DNA from: Amycolatopsis sacchari
GTDB lineage: Bacteria > Actinomycetota > Actinomycetes > Mycobacteriales > Pseudonocardiaceae
Assembly: GCF_900114035.1 (NCBI RefSeq)
Contig: NZ_FORP01000028.1
Coordinates: 20,756 to 84,755, forward strand
Length of the DNA stretch: 64,000 nucleotides
Direction: 5' to 3'
Part shown: positions 34,773 through 44,265 of the stretch, one piece after another
Numbering within the stretch: the stretch's first letter is position 1
Layout of the letters: each line of letters opens with the position of its first letter
The notes under the pieces: generated by a model
The model's database searches: none
What the model was told of the DNA's origin: nothing
Seen by the model: only the letters and a program-made list of their open reading frames with translations
Position numbers and translations under genes: made by a program

Positions 34773-36101
34773 GTGTCCCTGTTACGGACCTATCGACAGC
34801 CCAAGGTCTTCGGCCTGGTCGTGGTCGTCGCCCTCGTCGCCGGTGCCCTGCTGGGTGTACTGGCCCGGCAGGCCGACCTCGACTGGCTGAGCACCACCCT
34901 CGACACCATCGGCTCGATCTTCGCGGACCTCCTGCAGGTCACCGTCCTGCCGCTGGTGTTCACCGCGATCGTGCTCGGCATCGCGAGCCTCCGCGGGCTC
35001 GGCGGCGCCCGCACCGCGGCGCGCCTCGGCGGCAAGACCGTGCTGTGGTTCGCCACGACGTCGCTCATCGCCGTGCTCATCGGCATCGCCGTCGGCCGAG
35101 TCGTCGACCCCGGCAAGGGGGTGTCGCTGCAGCCCGACAAGGCGACCGTCGACAAGCTCGCCTCGCGCGACCACGGCTCGTGGCTCGACATCATCGAGAA
35201 CCTGGTGCCCAGCAACCTGTTCTCCGCCTTCGCCGACGGCAAGATCCTGCAGGTCGTGGTGATCTCACTGGCCGTGGGCATGGCCGCGTACACCCTGGGC
35301 GACCGCGCCGAGCCGTTCGTGCGGTTCAACCGCGTGGTGTTCGACCTCGTGCAGAAGGTGCTGGGCTGGATCATCCGGCTCGCCCCGCTCGGTGTGCTGG
35401 GCCTGATCGGCCACGCGTTCGCCACCTACGGCAACCAGTTCGTGCGGCCGCTGCTGTCGCTCATCGTCGCCGTGTACGTGGGCACGCTGCTCGTGCTGTT
35501 CGTCGTGTACCCGCTGCTGCTGCGGTTCGTCGGCAGGGTGAGCCCGGTGCTGTTCTTCCGCAAGGCGTGGACGGCGCTGCAGTTCGCGTTCGTGTCCCGC
35601 TCCTCCGGCGCGACGCTGCCGCTGAGCCGCCAGACCGCGGTGAACCTGGGTGTGGACCCCGGCTACGCGAGCTTCGCGGTCCCGCTGGGCACGACGACGA
35701 AGATGGACGGCTGCGCGGCGGTGTACCCCGCGGTCGCGACGATCTTCATCGCGAACCTGTTCGGTATCCACCTCGGCATCGGGGACTACGTGCTGATCGT
35801 GGTCGTCGCGGTGTTCGGGGCGATCGCCACCGCCGGCGTCACCGGCTGGTTCACGATGCTCACGCTGACGCTGAGCACGCTGGACCTGCCGCCCGCGGTG
35901 ATCGCCACCGGGATCGCCGTGATCTACGGCATCGACCCGATCCTCGACATGATGCGCACCGCGACGAACGTGGCTGGCCAGATCGCCATCCCGACGTGGA
36001 TCGCGCGCACCGAGGGCCTGCTCGACGACGAGGTGCTCCACTCGCACACCGCTCCCCCGCTGCTCGAGCCGGAGCCGGCGCGGGAGCCCGTCCGGGCGTA
36101 G
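34773..36101 (+). CDS. dicarboxylate/amino-acid:cation symporter (DAACS)
   Basis: A 442-residue symporter of the GltP/DctA family. The serine-rich reentrant loop is S-R-S-S-G-A-T-L-P-L-S, the unwound helix-7 motif G-T-T-T-K-M-D-G-C-A (usually N-M-D-G-T), and the last substrate motif D-P-I-L-D-M-M-R-T-A-T-N-V. GTG 34773 has GGAG 7 nt upstream. It probably takes up a C4-dicarboxylate or glutamate/aspartate with Na+ or H+. A hairpin follows directly. Confidence 0.93.
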   Translation: MSLLRTYRQPKVFGLVVVVALVAGALLGVLARQADLDWLSTTLDTIGSIFADLLQVTVLPLVFTAIVLGIASLRGLGGARTAARLGGKTVLWFATTSLIAVLIGIAVGRVVDPGKGVSLQPDKATVDKLASRDHGSWLDIIENLVPSNLFSAFADGKILQVVVISLAVGMAAYTLGDRAEPFVRFNRVVFDLVQKVLGWIIRLAPLGVLGLIGHAFATYGNQFVRPLLSLIVAVYVGTLLVLFVVYPLLLRFVGRVSPVLFFRKAWTALQFAFVSRSSGATLPLSRQTAVNLGVDPGYASFAVPLGTTTKMDGCAAVYPAVATIFIANLFGIHLGIGDYVLIVVVAVFGAIATAGVTGWFTMLTLTLSTLDLPPAVIATGIAVIYGIDPILDMMRTATNVAGQIAIPTWIARTEGLLDDEVLHSHTAPPLLEPEPAREPVRA

Positions 36102-36109
36102 CGGTGAAA

Positions 36110-36133
36110 GAACTGCCGACTTCCGGGCAGTTC
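36110..36133. terminator. hairpin after the symporter gene
   Basis: GAACTGCC (36110-36117) pairs with GGCAGTTC (36126-36133) over an 8-nt loop, just after the symporter stop at 36101. There is no U tract, so efficiency is uncertain. Confidence 0.55.
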
Positions 36134-36182
36134 AGGTGAATTCCACACCGGTGCCCGCCGGGTTCGCGGCAAGCTGGCGGGC

Positions 36183-37643
36183 ATGCTTGACAACGTGGCA
36201 CAGCGCTTGGCGGAACACACCCGCGAAAACGGTTGGCACGAACGCGTCGCGTTCGTCGCCGACCGTCGCGAGTGGACGTTCGCGGAGGTCTTCGACGGCG
36301 CGGCGCGGGTCGCGAACGGTTACCGGGCCGCGGGACTGCGGCCCGGTGACCGGGTGCTGCTCGCGCTGCCGGACAGCGTGGAACTGGTCTGGTGCCTGCT
36401 GGGCGCCTGGCAGGCGGGTGTCGTCGCGGTACCCGTGAACGTCCAGATGAGCCGCGAGGACCTGGAGCGGGACGCGGCGACCGCCGAGCCCGCGCTGGCC
36501 GTGGTCGACCCGGAGACCGCGGGCTGGCTCGACACCGCCGGACTGGTCCGGACCACTCGGGCCGAGCACCTGTCCGCGGCGGAACCCGCCACGGACTTCG
36601 CCGCCGGCGGGGACGCCCCGGCGCTGGCCCTGTTCACCTCGGGCACCACGGGCACCCCGAAGTTGTGCTTCTTCCTGCACCGCGACATCGGCAAGCCGCG
36701 CGGCACGGAAGGCGTCGGCGTGGTCGGGTTTTCGGTGTCCCGGATGTACTTCTTCGGTGGCCTGAGCGCCTCGACGCTCGCCACGCTCGAAACCGGGCTG
36801 ACCTCCGTGCTGTCCCGCCCGCGGGCGACTCCGACGGCGGCGATCGAACTCATGCGCACCCACGGGGTCACGAGGTTCTTCGGGCAGCCGAGCTTCTTCG
36901 CGCGGTTGCTGCTCGAACCGGACCACGCCGAGGTGCTCGGCGCGCTGCGGGTCGCGATCTGCGCCGGGGAGGCGCTTTCGCAACGCCTGCGCGAACAACT
37001 GGTGCCGATCCTCGGCGCGCGGCTGGTCAACGGCTACGGCGCCACGGAGATCGGCGGGGTCGCCATCGGCAGGCCGGCCGACTACGACACCCCCTCGGCC
37101 GTCGGGCCGCCGTTCCAGGGCCGTGCGGTGCGGATCGTCGACGCCGACGGGCAGGTGCTGCCCACCGGGGAACGGGGTGAGCTGCACGTCCGCGTCCCCT
37201 TCGCCACCCGCGGCGTCGCCCGCGGCAGCCTCGGGCCCGATCAGGTCTTCGACACGTGGTGGCCGACCGGCGACCTGGGCTCGCTCGACGAGGACGGCGT
37301 CGTGCACGTCCACGGCAGGCTCGACGACGTCGAGGTGATCGGCGGGCAGAACGTGGTGCCCGGCGAGGTCGAACGGCTGCTGGAAAGCCATCCGGGTGTC
37401 CTCGAAGCGGCGGTCAGCGCCGTCCGGCGCGAAACCGGGTACACCACGCTGCGGGCCTACGTCGTGCCCGCTCCCGACGTCGAGCCGGACGCGCTCGGCA
37501 CGGAGCTGGTCGACCTCGCGAAGGCCCGCCTGTCCTGGTACAAGGTCCCCGACGACATCGTGTGGCTGGACGCCCTGCCCCGCAACGGGAACGGCAAGGT
37601 GCTGCGACGTCACCTGCGCGCCGAGGGCAACCAGTTCGTCTGA
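36183..37643 (+). CDS. benzoate-CoA-ligase-like acyl-adenylating enzyme
   Basis: A 486-residue ANL enzyme. The P-loop is F-T-S-G-T-T-G-T-P-K-L, with Leu where the usual Gly follows the Lys. A5 is G-Y-G-A-T-E, the hinge region D-L-G-S-L-D, and the catalytic Lys lies in G-N-G-K-V-L-R-R. Layout fits the benzoate-CoA ligase group, so an aromatic acid is likely. It stands alone between the symporter and a convergent membrane protein and has no visible ribosome site. Confidence 0.85.
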   Translation: MLDNVAQRLAEHTRENGWHERVAFVADRREWTFAEVFDGAARVANGYRAAGLRPGDRVLLALPDSVELVWCLLGAWQAGVVAVPVNVQMSREDLERDAATAEPALAVVDPETAGWLDTAGLVRTTRAEHLSAAEPATDFAAGGDAPALALFTSGTTGTPKLCFFLHRDIGKPRGTEGVGVVGFSVSRMYFFGGLSASTLATLETGLTSVLSRPRATPTAAIELMRTHGVTRFFGQPSFFARLLLEPDHAEVLGALRVAICAGEALSQRLREQLVPILGARLVNGYGATEIGGVAIGRPADYDTPSAVGPPFQGRAVRIVDADGQVLPTGERGELHVRVPFATRGVARGSLGPDQVFDTWWPTGDLGSLDEDGVVHVHGRLDDVEVIGGQNVVPGEVERLLESHPGVLEAAVSAVRRETGYTTLRAYVVPAPDVEPDALGTELVDLAKARLSWYKVPDDIVWLDALPRNGNGKVLRRHLRAEGNQFV

Positions 37644-37645
37644 CG

Positions 37646-38299
37646 TCACGAGCACGTGCGCAGATCCGAGGCGACGACCCTGACCTGGGGCCAGCCCCGG
37701 ATCTGCGCCGGGTAGCTGTACCGCTTCGTGCAGCCGACGACGCCGCCGTCGAGCGCGTAGACCTCCGCGAGCGCCGGGGACGACCGCACCACCACGACCT
37801 CCGGCGCGTCCGTGCCGGTGACGTCGCTCAGCAGGAGCACGCCCGCGTCGGAGAAGTACGGCTTCGCCACCGGGTGCCAGTCCCCGTCGCGCTGGACCAC
37901 CAGTTCCCCGACGCGGCCGCCGTTCAGCGGCGCCTCGACGAGGCACGCCGAGACCGACGCCACCGCGCACGACAGCGAGTCCCCGCGCAGCCGCGCGCCC
38001 AGCTGCGTGATGCTGGTCTGTACCACCTGGCCGCCGGCCTGCAGCCGGCCGTTGTCGCCCTGCGCGTCGGCGAGCAGCTCCACCTGCGTGGCGCCGACGG
38101 AAGCGGTGGCGACCACCTGGCACGGCGCGTCCCCGCACTCGTGGTCCGCGGCCTGCGGCGTCGCCGGCGCCCCCGCGTCCACCCGCGTCACGTCGTCCTG
38201 GCCCCGCAGCACCGCCACCCCGCCCAGTGCCCCCAGCGTCACGAGCGCGGCCAGCACGGCGGTGAACAACACGGACCGAGGAACCCGCCTCGCGCCCAC
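37646..38299 (-). CDS. secreted or membrane-anchored protein of unknown function
   Basis: A 217-residue protein. An Arg-rich start and one hydrophobic segment (about 9-30: [12 protein letters not shown]) are followed by an extracellular part with six Cys (including C-G-D-A-P-C and the C-terminal T-C), probably disulfide-bonded. Start at GTG 38299 with GGGGTGAG upstream. Convergent with the ligase (2-nt gap). No family recognised. Confidence 0.7.
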   Translation of the reverse strand: MGARRVPRSVLFTAVLAALVTLGALGGVAVLRGQDDVTRVDAGAPATPQAADHECGDAPCQVVATASVGATQVELLADAQGDNGRLQAGGQVVQTSITQLGARLRGDSLSCAVASVSACLVEAPLNGGRVGELVVQRDGDWHPVAKPYFSDAGVLLLSDVTGTDAPEVVVVRSSPALAEVYALDGGVVGCTKRYSYPAQIRGWPQVRVVASDLRTCS

Positions 38300-38460
38300 G
38301 TGCTCACCCCTTCTCCCCGCCTGTTCCTGCCAGGGTAAGCGTGAGCCGCCTCTCACCGCACGGCGGAACCCGGCCCGTAAACTGCGGGAAGGCCCACGGA
38401 AGCGCTGCTGAGAAGGTGTTTTCCGGGGCGGGAGGCGGAACTCTTCATCGGAGGTTGGGC

Positions 38461-40254
38461 GTGCCCGAGCAGGCCAGCGGCGGACCGGTCACCAAGATCC
38501 TTGTCGCCAACCGGGGGGAGATCGCGGTTCGCGTGATCAGAGCGGCCAGGGACGCGGGCCTGTCGAGCGTCGCCGTGTACGCGGATCCGGACCGGGACGC
38601 CCCGCACGTGCGGCTCGCCGACGAGGCGTTCGCGCTCGGCGGGACGACGGCGGCGGAAAGCTACCTGGTCATCGACAAGCTCATCGACGTCGCGAAGCGC
38701 TCCGGCGCCGACTCGGTGCACCCCGGCTACGGCTTCCTGTCCGAGAACGCCGACTTCGCGCAGGCGGTCATCGACGCGGGCCTGACCTGGATCGGCCCGA
38801 GCCCGCAGGCGATCCGCGACCTCGGTGACAAGGTGACCGCGCGCCACATCGCGATGAAGGCGGGCGCGCCGCTGGTGCCCGGCACGAAGGAGCCGGTCAA
38901 GGACGCGAGCGAGATCGTCGCGTTCGCGGAGGAGCACGGCCTGCCGGTCGCGATCAAGGCGGCGTTCGGCGGCGGCGGCCGCGGGCTGAAGGTCGCGCGC
39001 ACGCTGGAGGAGATCCCCGAGCTGTTCGAGTCCGCGACCCGTGAGGCCGTCGCGGCGTTCGGCAGGGGCGAGTGCTTCGTCGAGCGCTACCTGGACAAGC
39101 CGCGCCACGTCGAGGCCCAGGTGCTCGCCGACAAGCACGGCAACGCGATCGTCGTCGGCACCCGTGACTGCTCGCTGCAGCGACGGCACCAGAAGCTCGT
39201 CGAGGAGGCGCCCGCGCCGTTCCTCACGGACGAGCAGCGCGCCACGATCCACAGCTCCGCCAAGGCGATCTGCAAGGAGGCGGGCTACTCGGGCGCGGGC
39301 ACCGTCGAGTACCTCGTCGGCACCGACGGCACGATCTCGTTCCTGGAGGTCAACACCCGCCTGCAGGTCGAGCACCCGGTGTCGGAGGAGACCGCCGGTC
39401 TGGACCTGGTGCGGGAGATGTTCCGCATCGCCCGCGGCGAGGAGCTGCGCATCAAGGAGGACCCGGAGCCGCGCGGCCACTCGATCGAGTTCCGCATCAA
39501 CGGCGAGGACGCGGGCCGCAACTTCCTGCCCGCTCCCGGCACGGTGACCAAGCTGGTGTTCCCCGAGGGTCCCGGCGTGCGCGTCGACTCGGGTGTCACG
39601 ACCGGCAGCGTCGTGGGCGGCCAGTTCGACTCGATGCTCGCGAAGCTCATCGTCACGGGTACGGACCGCGAGAACGCGCTGGAGCGCAGCCGCCGTGCGC
39701 TCGACGAGCTGGTCGTCGAGGGCCTCGCGACGGTCGTGCCGTTCCACCGCGCGGTCGTGCGCGACCCGGCGTTCGTCGGCGACGGCGAGTCGTTCAGCGT
39801 GCACACCCGCTGGATCGAGACCGAGTTCGACAACCGGATCGAGCCGTTCACCGCGCCCGGTGAGGCCGGTGAGGAGGCCGAGCCGCGGCAGACCGTCGTG
39901 GTCGAGGTCGGCGGCAAGCGGCTGGAGGTCTCGCTGCCCGGCGACCTGGCGCTCGGCGGAGGCGGCGCGGGCGGTGGTGCGGCGGCGAAGGCGGCCAAGC
40001 CGCGCAAGCGCGGTGGCGGCGCGAAGACCGCGGTCAGCGGGGACGCCGTGACGGCGCCCATGCAGGGCACCATCGTCAAGGTCGCCGTCGAGGAGGGCCA
40101 GCGGGTCGAGGCCGGTGAGCTGGTCGTGGTGCTGGAGGCGATGAAGATGGAGAACCCGGTGACCGCGCACAAGGCGGGCACCGTGACCGGGTTGTCCGTC
40201 GAGGTCGGTTCAGCCGTCACGCAGGGCGCCGTCCTGCTCGAAATCAAGGACTGA
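38461..40254 (+). CDS. accA3: acyl-CoA carboxylase alpha subunit: biotin carboxylase + carrier domain
   Basis: A 597-residue protein. The N-terminal biotin carboxylase (about 1-455) has [11 protein letters not shown] and the ATP-grasp loop G-G-G-G-R-G. A Gly/Ala/Lys linker leads to the carrier domain (about 525-597) with the biotinylated Lys in E-A-M-K-M-E-N. GTG 38461 has GGAGG about 6 nt upstream. The M. tuberculosis homolog AccA3 serves several beta subunits; here accD5-accE5 is the visible partner and birA the modifying enzyme. Confidence 0.95.
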   Translation: MPEQASGGPVTKILVANRGEIAVRVIRAARDAGLSSVAVYADPDRDAPHVRLADEAFALGGTTAAESYLVIDKLIDVAKRSGADSVHPGYGFLSENADFAQAVIDAGLTWIGPSPQAIRDLGDKVTARHIAMKAGAPLVPGTKEPVKDASEIVAFAEEHGLPVAIKAAFGGGGRGLKVARTLEEIPELFESATREAVAAFGRGECFVERYLDKPRHVEAQVLADKHGNAIVVGTRDCSLQRRHQKLVEEAPAPFLTDEQRATIHSSAKAICKEAGYSGAGTVEYLVGTDGTISFLEVNTRLQVEHPVSEETAGLDLVREMFRIARGEELRIKEDPEPRGHSIEFRINGEDAGRNFLPAPGTVTKLVFPEGPGVRVDSGVTTGSVVGGQFDSMLAKLIVTGTDRENALERSRRALDELVVEGLATVVPFHRAVVRDPAFVGDGESFSVHTRWIETEFDNRIEPFTAPGEAGEEAEPRQTVVVEVGGKRLEVSLPGDLALGGGGAGGGAAAKAAKPRKRGGGAKTAVSGDAVTAPMQGTIVKVAVEEGQRVEAGELVVVLEAMKMENPVTAHKAGTVTGLSVEVGSAVTQGAVLLEIKD

Positions 40255-40283
40255 GCGGGCCGCCCGGGCATACCATCGGTGTC

Positions 40284-40733
40284 GTGAACGAGGTCCCCTC
40301 GCCGGAACTGCGCATCGGCGACACGGAACGGGAGTCCGCGCTGTCCGCGCTCGGCGAGCACCTGAGCGCGGGCAGGCTCGACGTCGACGAGTACGGCGAG
40401 CGGTCCGCGCACATCACCGCCGCCCGCACCAGGGGCGAGCTCGCGGACGTCTTCAGCGACCTGCCCGCGCCGCACCCGGTGTTCGGCACGCCCGCGCACA
40501 AGGCCGTCGAGGCGAAGCCGCCCGGTCCGGTCGCGTACACCGATCGTCCGCTGAGCCAGCGCGTCGCGGGCGCGATCATGCCGCTGCTGTTCGTCGGGGC
40601 GATCGTCGTGGGGATCACCACGGACATCTGGTGGTTCATCGCGCTGCCGTTCGTGTTCGGCGCGGTCGCGCAGGGCATCTGGGGCAAGGACTGGGACAAG
40701 GACCGCACCCGCCGCCGCGGCTCGCGGTCCTAG
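40284..40733 (+). CDS. DUF1707 membrane protein
   Basis: A 149-residue protein. The N-terminal DUF1707 domain (about 8-62: L-R-I-G-D-T-E-R-E-S-A and G-R-L-D-V-D-E-Y-G-E-R) is followed by a linker and two membrane helices. GTG 40284 is preceded by TACCAT (40271-40276), 7 nt away, suggesting a leaderless message. DUF1707 occurs in small actinobacterial envelope proteins of unknown role. A second copy follows. Confidence 0.85.
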   Translation: MNEVPSPELRIGDTERESALSALGEHLSAGRLDVDEYGERSAHITAARTRGELADVFSDLPAPHPVFGTPAHKAVEAKPPGPVAYTDRPLSQRVAGAIMPLLFVGAIVVGITTDIWWFIALPFVFGAVAQGIWGKDWDKDRTRRRGSRS

Positions 40734-40736
40734 GGC

Positions 40737-40790
40737 CGGCCACTTCCCCACCACCACCCTCAACGGAGGCGCTTCGCGCCGCTACATTTG
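40737..40790 (+). repeat. dispersed promoter-like element, single copy
   Basis: Matches the 55-bp units at 51966-52130: CGGCCA, then CTTCCCCACCACCACCCTCAA, then a hairpin, then TAC. The hairpin stem here is GGCGC/GCGCC (40768-40772, 40776-40780), whereas the other copies have AACGC/GCGTT, so pairing is conserved while bases differ. TACATT (40783-40788) ends 6 nt before the GTG at 40795. Confidence 0.75.
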
Positions 40791-40794
40791 ATGT

Positions 40795-41163
40795 GTGGCC
40801 GACATGCGGCTCAGCGACGCTGAGCGCAACGAAGCGATCGAGGCGCTGTCCGAGCACGTCCGGACGGGCAGGCTCGACATCGACGAGTACGGGACCCGCT
40901 CGGCGCGGGTCACCGCGGCCCGCACGCGCAGCGAGCTGGCCGCGTTGTTCGACGACCTGCCCGAGCCGCACCCGAGCGCGCTGAAGCGGCCGTCGCCCGC
41001 GCCGCGGCCCGCGCAGCCGCCCGCCCGCAGGTTCGGGATGGGTGCGGTGCCGATCGCGGCGGTGGTCGCCGTGTTGTTGTTCCTCACCGTGGCCCGCGGG
41101 GTGTGGTTCGTCTTCCTGCTGCCCCTCGTGGTCGCGCTGATCTTCGGAGCGAGGTCCCGGTAG
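40795..41163 (+). CDS. DUF1707 membrane protein
   Basis: A 122-residue protein with DUF1707 at about 3-57 (M-R-L-S-D-A-E-R-N-E-A, G-R-L-D-I-D-E-Y-G-T-R), a Pro-rich linker, and a hydrophobic tail of two short helices. A paralog of the preceding gene. Start GTG 40795 is set by the TACATT box 6 nt upstream in the dispersed element and the lack of a ribosome site. The GNAT gene follows after 3 nt. Confidence 0.85.
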   Translation: MADMRLSDAERNEAIEALSEHVRTGRLDIDEYGTRSARVTAARTRSELAALFDDLPEPHPSALKRPSPAPRPAQPPARRFGMGAVPIAAVVAVLLFLTVARGVWFVFLLPLVVALIFGARSR

Positions 41164-41166
41164 CCG

Positions 41167-41709
41167 ATGGAACCGGTGGAGATCAACGCGGGCGAGTACT
41201 ACCTGCGCCACCTGCGCGCGGACGACCTGCTCGACGACCGCCCCGCCCTGGTGGAGGCGTTCGCCGATCCCGAGCACTCGCGTTACATCGTCACCTACCA
41301 GGTGCGGAACCTCGCGGAGGCCGACCGGTACGTGACGCAGCGCGCCGCGGAGTGGTTCAGCGAGGAACGCTGCTCGTGGGCGATCGCGGAGCCGACGACG
41401 GGTGCGCTGCTCGGCGAGGTGGGCCTCAAGGACCTCGACCTGACGGGCGGCACGGCCGAGATCGCGCTGTGGATCCACCCGGACCGGCGTGGCCGGGGCA
41501 TCAGCGTGCCCGCGGTCAACGCCGCGGTGCGCTTCGGGTTCGGCGCGCTGGACCTGCGCGTGGTGCGGTACCGGCACCACCCGGACAACACCGCGTCCGA
41601 GGCCGTGGCCAAGCGGTGCGGTTTCGAGCGCGTCGGGGTCAGCGAGGACCCGAACCAGCCTGGGCAACCGCTGGTGACGTGGATCCAGCCGGCGCCCTCG
41701 TCCGTCTGA
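41167..41709 (+). CDS. GNAT family N-acetyltransferase
   Basis: A 180-residue acetyltransferase of the RimJ/RimL type. The acetyl-CoA site is H-P-D-R-R-G-R-G-I, and the C-terminal N-x-A-S-E-A-V-A-K-R-C-G-F is typical. The acceptor (protein N-terminus, amine or antibiotic) is not evident. It lies 3 nt after the DUF1707 gene and 5 nt before a membrane-protein operon. Confidence 0.88.
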   Translation: MEPVEINAGEYYLRHLRADDLLDDRPALVEAFADPEHSRYIVTYQVRNLAEADRYVTQRAAEWFSEERCSWAIAEPTTGALLGEVGLKDLDLTGGTAEIALWIHPDRRGRGISVPAVNAAVRFGFGALDLRVVRYRHHPDNTASEAVAKRCGFERVGVSEDPNQPGQPLVTWIQPAPSSV

Positions 41710-41714
41710 TCACC

Positions 41715-42926
41715 GTGCTGCTGAACGCTCCTCCGGTCGACCCCCCGAAGCTGGACGTGCCCGCCGCCATCCGCGGGCTGGAGGTGGAGCGGATCCACCG
41801 GGCGCCCGGCGCCGTCGCCTGGTTCGACGAGCAGGCGGTGAGCGCCGCGCTCGCGCCGGACATGAAGGTGCTGGTCACGCCGTTCCAGGGCGGTAACTAC
41901 CCCGGCTCCGACCAGCACTACACCGAGGTCGACCGGCCGCTGCGCGAATGGGCGGACCGGACGGGCACCACCCTGATCGAGGTCGAGGGCCTGTCGGTCA
42001 GCGCCACCAGCGGCGGCGGTTTCGGCCCGAGCGACCTGCCGGAGCTGCGCCAGCTCACGTCGCACTACGACGTCACCGGCGCCGTGCTCGGCATGATCAA
42101 CTACGCGAAGACGGGGGCGAAGTCGGTGCCCTCCCCGCCCGCGGACCCGGTGGTGCCGCCGTCCGCCGAGCAGGTGGCGGCGCTGACGGCGAGGCTGCGG
42201 GAGAACCCCGTCTACGTCGCCCCGGGCCGCACGGATCCGATCGACGTGCCCGTGGGGTTGCTCGCGGAGAAGACCGGCATCCGCGCCAGGGTCGTGGCCT
42301 TCCCCGCGCTCGGGCCGGACGAGCCACTCGTGGACTACGCGCCCGCGCTGGCGAAGGAGTTCCCCGGCGAAACCGTGTTCGTCAGCTACGGGGCGTGGCT
42401 CGACGTCGCGGGTCCCGACCAGCAGATCCTGGAATCCGCGCGGGACTACGCCTACGGCCGCTACGAGTACGCGACGTTCGCCCGCGGGGTGAACCTCGCC
42501 GACCGGATCGGCACGGTCGCCACGCGCGTGGCGGACCTGGTGCACCGCAACCCCTTCGCCCGCCCCGCGCCACCCGCTTTCGACCTCCGGCACCGCATCG
42601 CGAACGTCGCGCCGTGGGTGCTGCTCGGGTCCGCGGTGCTGCTGGGCGGCGGCGCGCTGCTGGCCTGGTCCCGCCGCCGGGTGCTCGCCCGGCAGGCCGA
42701 GGAAGCCGCGCTGCGCAAGGAAACCGCGTTGACCGCGGCGGAACTCGCCGAGCTCGACGCCGGTCTCCTCGCCGCGCCGGACGGGCCGTCCGAGCGGCTG
42801 GCCGCCGCGGCGGAGCGGCAGAGCACCGCGCGGGAGCTGTTCGAGCGGGCGGGCAGCGCGGAGGCGATGCGGGAAGTGCGGGAGATCGCCGCGCAGGGCC
42901 GGAAGCTGCTGGCGGGTGCCCGGTGA
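41715..42926 (+). CDS. membrane-anchored protein of unknown function
   Basis: A 403-residue protein: a soluble region of about 290 residues (G-G-G-F-G-P-S-D-L and D-P-I-D-V-P-V-G-L-L-A-E), one membrane helix near 300-320 (V-L-L-G-S-A-V-L-L-G-G-G-A-L-L-A-W), and a C-terminal coiled coil rich in Ala/Glu. GTG 41715, 5 nt after the GNAT stop. The stop overlaps the next gene by GTGA. The following gene has the same layout (soluble part, one helix, coiled coil). No family recognised. Confidence 0.7.
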   Translation: MLLNAPPVDPPKLDVPAAIRGLEVERIHRAPGAVAWFDEQAVSAALAPDMKVLVTPFQGGNYPGSDQHYTEVDRPLREWADRTGTTLIEVEGLSVSATSGGGFGPSDLPELRQLTSHYDVTGAVLGMINYAKTGAKSVPSPPADPVVPPSAEQVAALTARLRENPVYVAPGRTDPIDVPVGLLAEKTGIRARVVAFPALGPDEPLVDYAPALAKEFPGETVFVSYGAWLDVAGPDQQILESARDYAYGRYEYATFARGVNLADRIGTVATRVADLVHRNPFARPAPPAFDLRHRIANVAPWVLLGSAVLLGGGALLAWSRRRVLARQAEEAALRKETALTAAELAELDAGLLAAPDGPSERLAAAAERQSTARELFERAGSAEAMREVREIAAQGRKLLAGAR

Positions 42927-43832
42927 AGCGCGTGCCCCGCTGGCTGGTGCTCGGTGTCGCGGCCGGGCTCGCGGCGTTCGCGGCGCTCTACGGTCCGTGG
43001 GCGCAGCCCAGCGCCCAGGTTCGGTCCATTGTGGAGGCTCTGCGGACGAGCTCGGTGTACGAGCAGCCCGGCGCGCCGGGGGGTGGTGGACGCCCGGCGC
43101 GCCCGGCAGGTGATCGGGGACCGGGCGATCCTGCTCGTCCTCCTCGACCGCAGTCCACTGTCCACTTCGGGCGATTCGAAGGACCCGCGGATGAACCTGT
43201 GCCACCAGCTGTCCGAGGAGATCCCGGACGACTACATCTGGGTCTACGCGCAGGGCGACGACGGCGAGTACAAGGGCAACAACTGCGTCGGCGACGGGTT
43301 CCCGGCCCCGAAGACGGGCACCAAGGACGACTTCGACCTGACGCTGAACATCGGCGCCGAGCTGTCCGCCCAGTACCGCGCGACCGACACCGACCGCACG
43401 CCCGAGCTCGAGGAGTTCGTCCTCGCCTACGACGCGGCGACGTCGAAGGCGCACGGCGAGATCCCGACGCGGCCGGCGGTGCCCGACCGGCTCGCGGGCA
43501 GGCAGCTGGTCCTCGCGTGCGCGGGCCTCGTCGTCGGGTCGGTGCTGCTGTTCTTCCTGCTGCGGGCGGCCGGGCTCGCGTGGCGCCGCCGCCGCGCGGG
43601 TGTCGCGGCCCGTCGTCAGCGGCGGCTCGCGCTGGACGCGCGGTTGTCGCGCCTGGCCGACTCGGTGCTGCACCCCGCGCCCGCGGCGGACCAGGCGGAG
43701 GCCGAGCGCCAGGCCGAGGCCGCCCGGCGGTACGTGCTGTCGCTGGACCTGCTGACGAACGCGGAGTCGGCGGAGGAGCTGGCCGCCGCGGAAGCCGAAA
43801 TCACCGGGCTGGAGGAGGTTGGCGGCCGATGA
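42923..43832 (+). pseudogene. membrane protein gene with a poly-G frameshift
   Basis: GTG 42923 opens a frame with an N-terminal anchor (V-P-R-W-L-V-L-G-V-A-A-G-L-A-A) up to Y-E-Q-P-G-A-P-G. The protein then continues in the +1 frame from V-V-D-A-R-R-A-R-Q-V to TGA 43832, with a second helix near its middle (L-V-L-A-C-A-G-L-V-V-G) and a coiled-coil end. Removing one G from the GGGGGG run at 43078-43083 joins them into one protein of about 302 residues. Since the rest is clean, this is a sequencing error, a recent mutation, or a phase-variable tract. Confidence 0.75.
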
Positions 43833-44170
43833 CGTGGGTAGTACTCGCCGCGGTCGTCGTGCTCGCCCTCGGTGCGCTGGTGCCGGTGCTGCTGGGCCGG
43901 GCGCGGCGGACCGGAAGCGCCGACGAGGAGATCACCGCCCGTGCCCGCTACTCGCAGCTCGGCCACCACGTCGAGCACCCGGTCGCCACCGACGACGCGG
44001 AGGCGGCAGCCCTGCTGCGCCGCGGCCGGGAACGGTGGCACGCCACCGGGGCCGCGCTGGCGGAGGCCCGTTCGCCGCAGGAGTTCGCACTCGCCGCGCG
44101 GATCGCGGCGGAAGGACTGGACCACGTGGCGGCCGCGTACGCGCGGATGGGCAGGCCGGCGCCGTTTTGA
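43829..44170 (+). CDS. small membrane-anchored protein
   Basis: A 113-residue protein: one N-terminal helix (W-V-V-L-A-A-V-V-V-L-A-L-G-A) and an Ala/Arg-rich helical soluble part. ATG 43829 overlaps the previous stop (ATGA) and has GGAGGAGG upstream. Last gene of the three-gene membrane operon. Function unknown. Confidence 0.7.
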   Translation: MTWVVLAAVVVLALGALVPVLLGRARRTGSADEEITARARYSQLGHHVEHPVATDDAEAAALLRRGRERWHATGAALAEARSPQEFALAARIAAEGLDHVAAAYARMGRPAPF

Positions 44171-44265
44171 TCACGCTGTGCTGGCTGACACAATTACTTT
44201 CACATTTTCGGCACCTGTGGTGATCTGGATTCGGAAACCTTGCTTCAGCGCCGAACGGGGGACAC

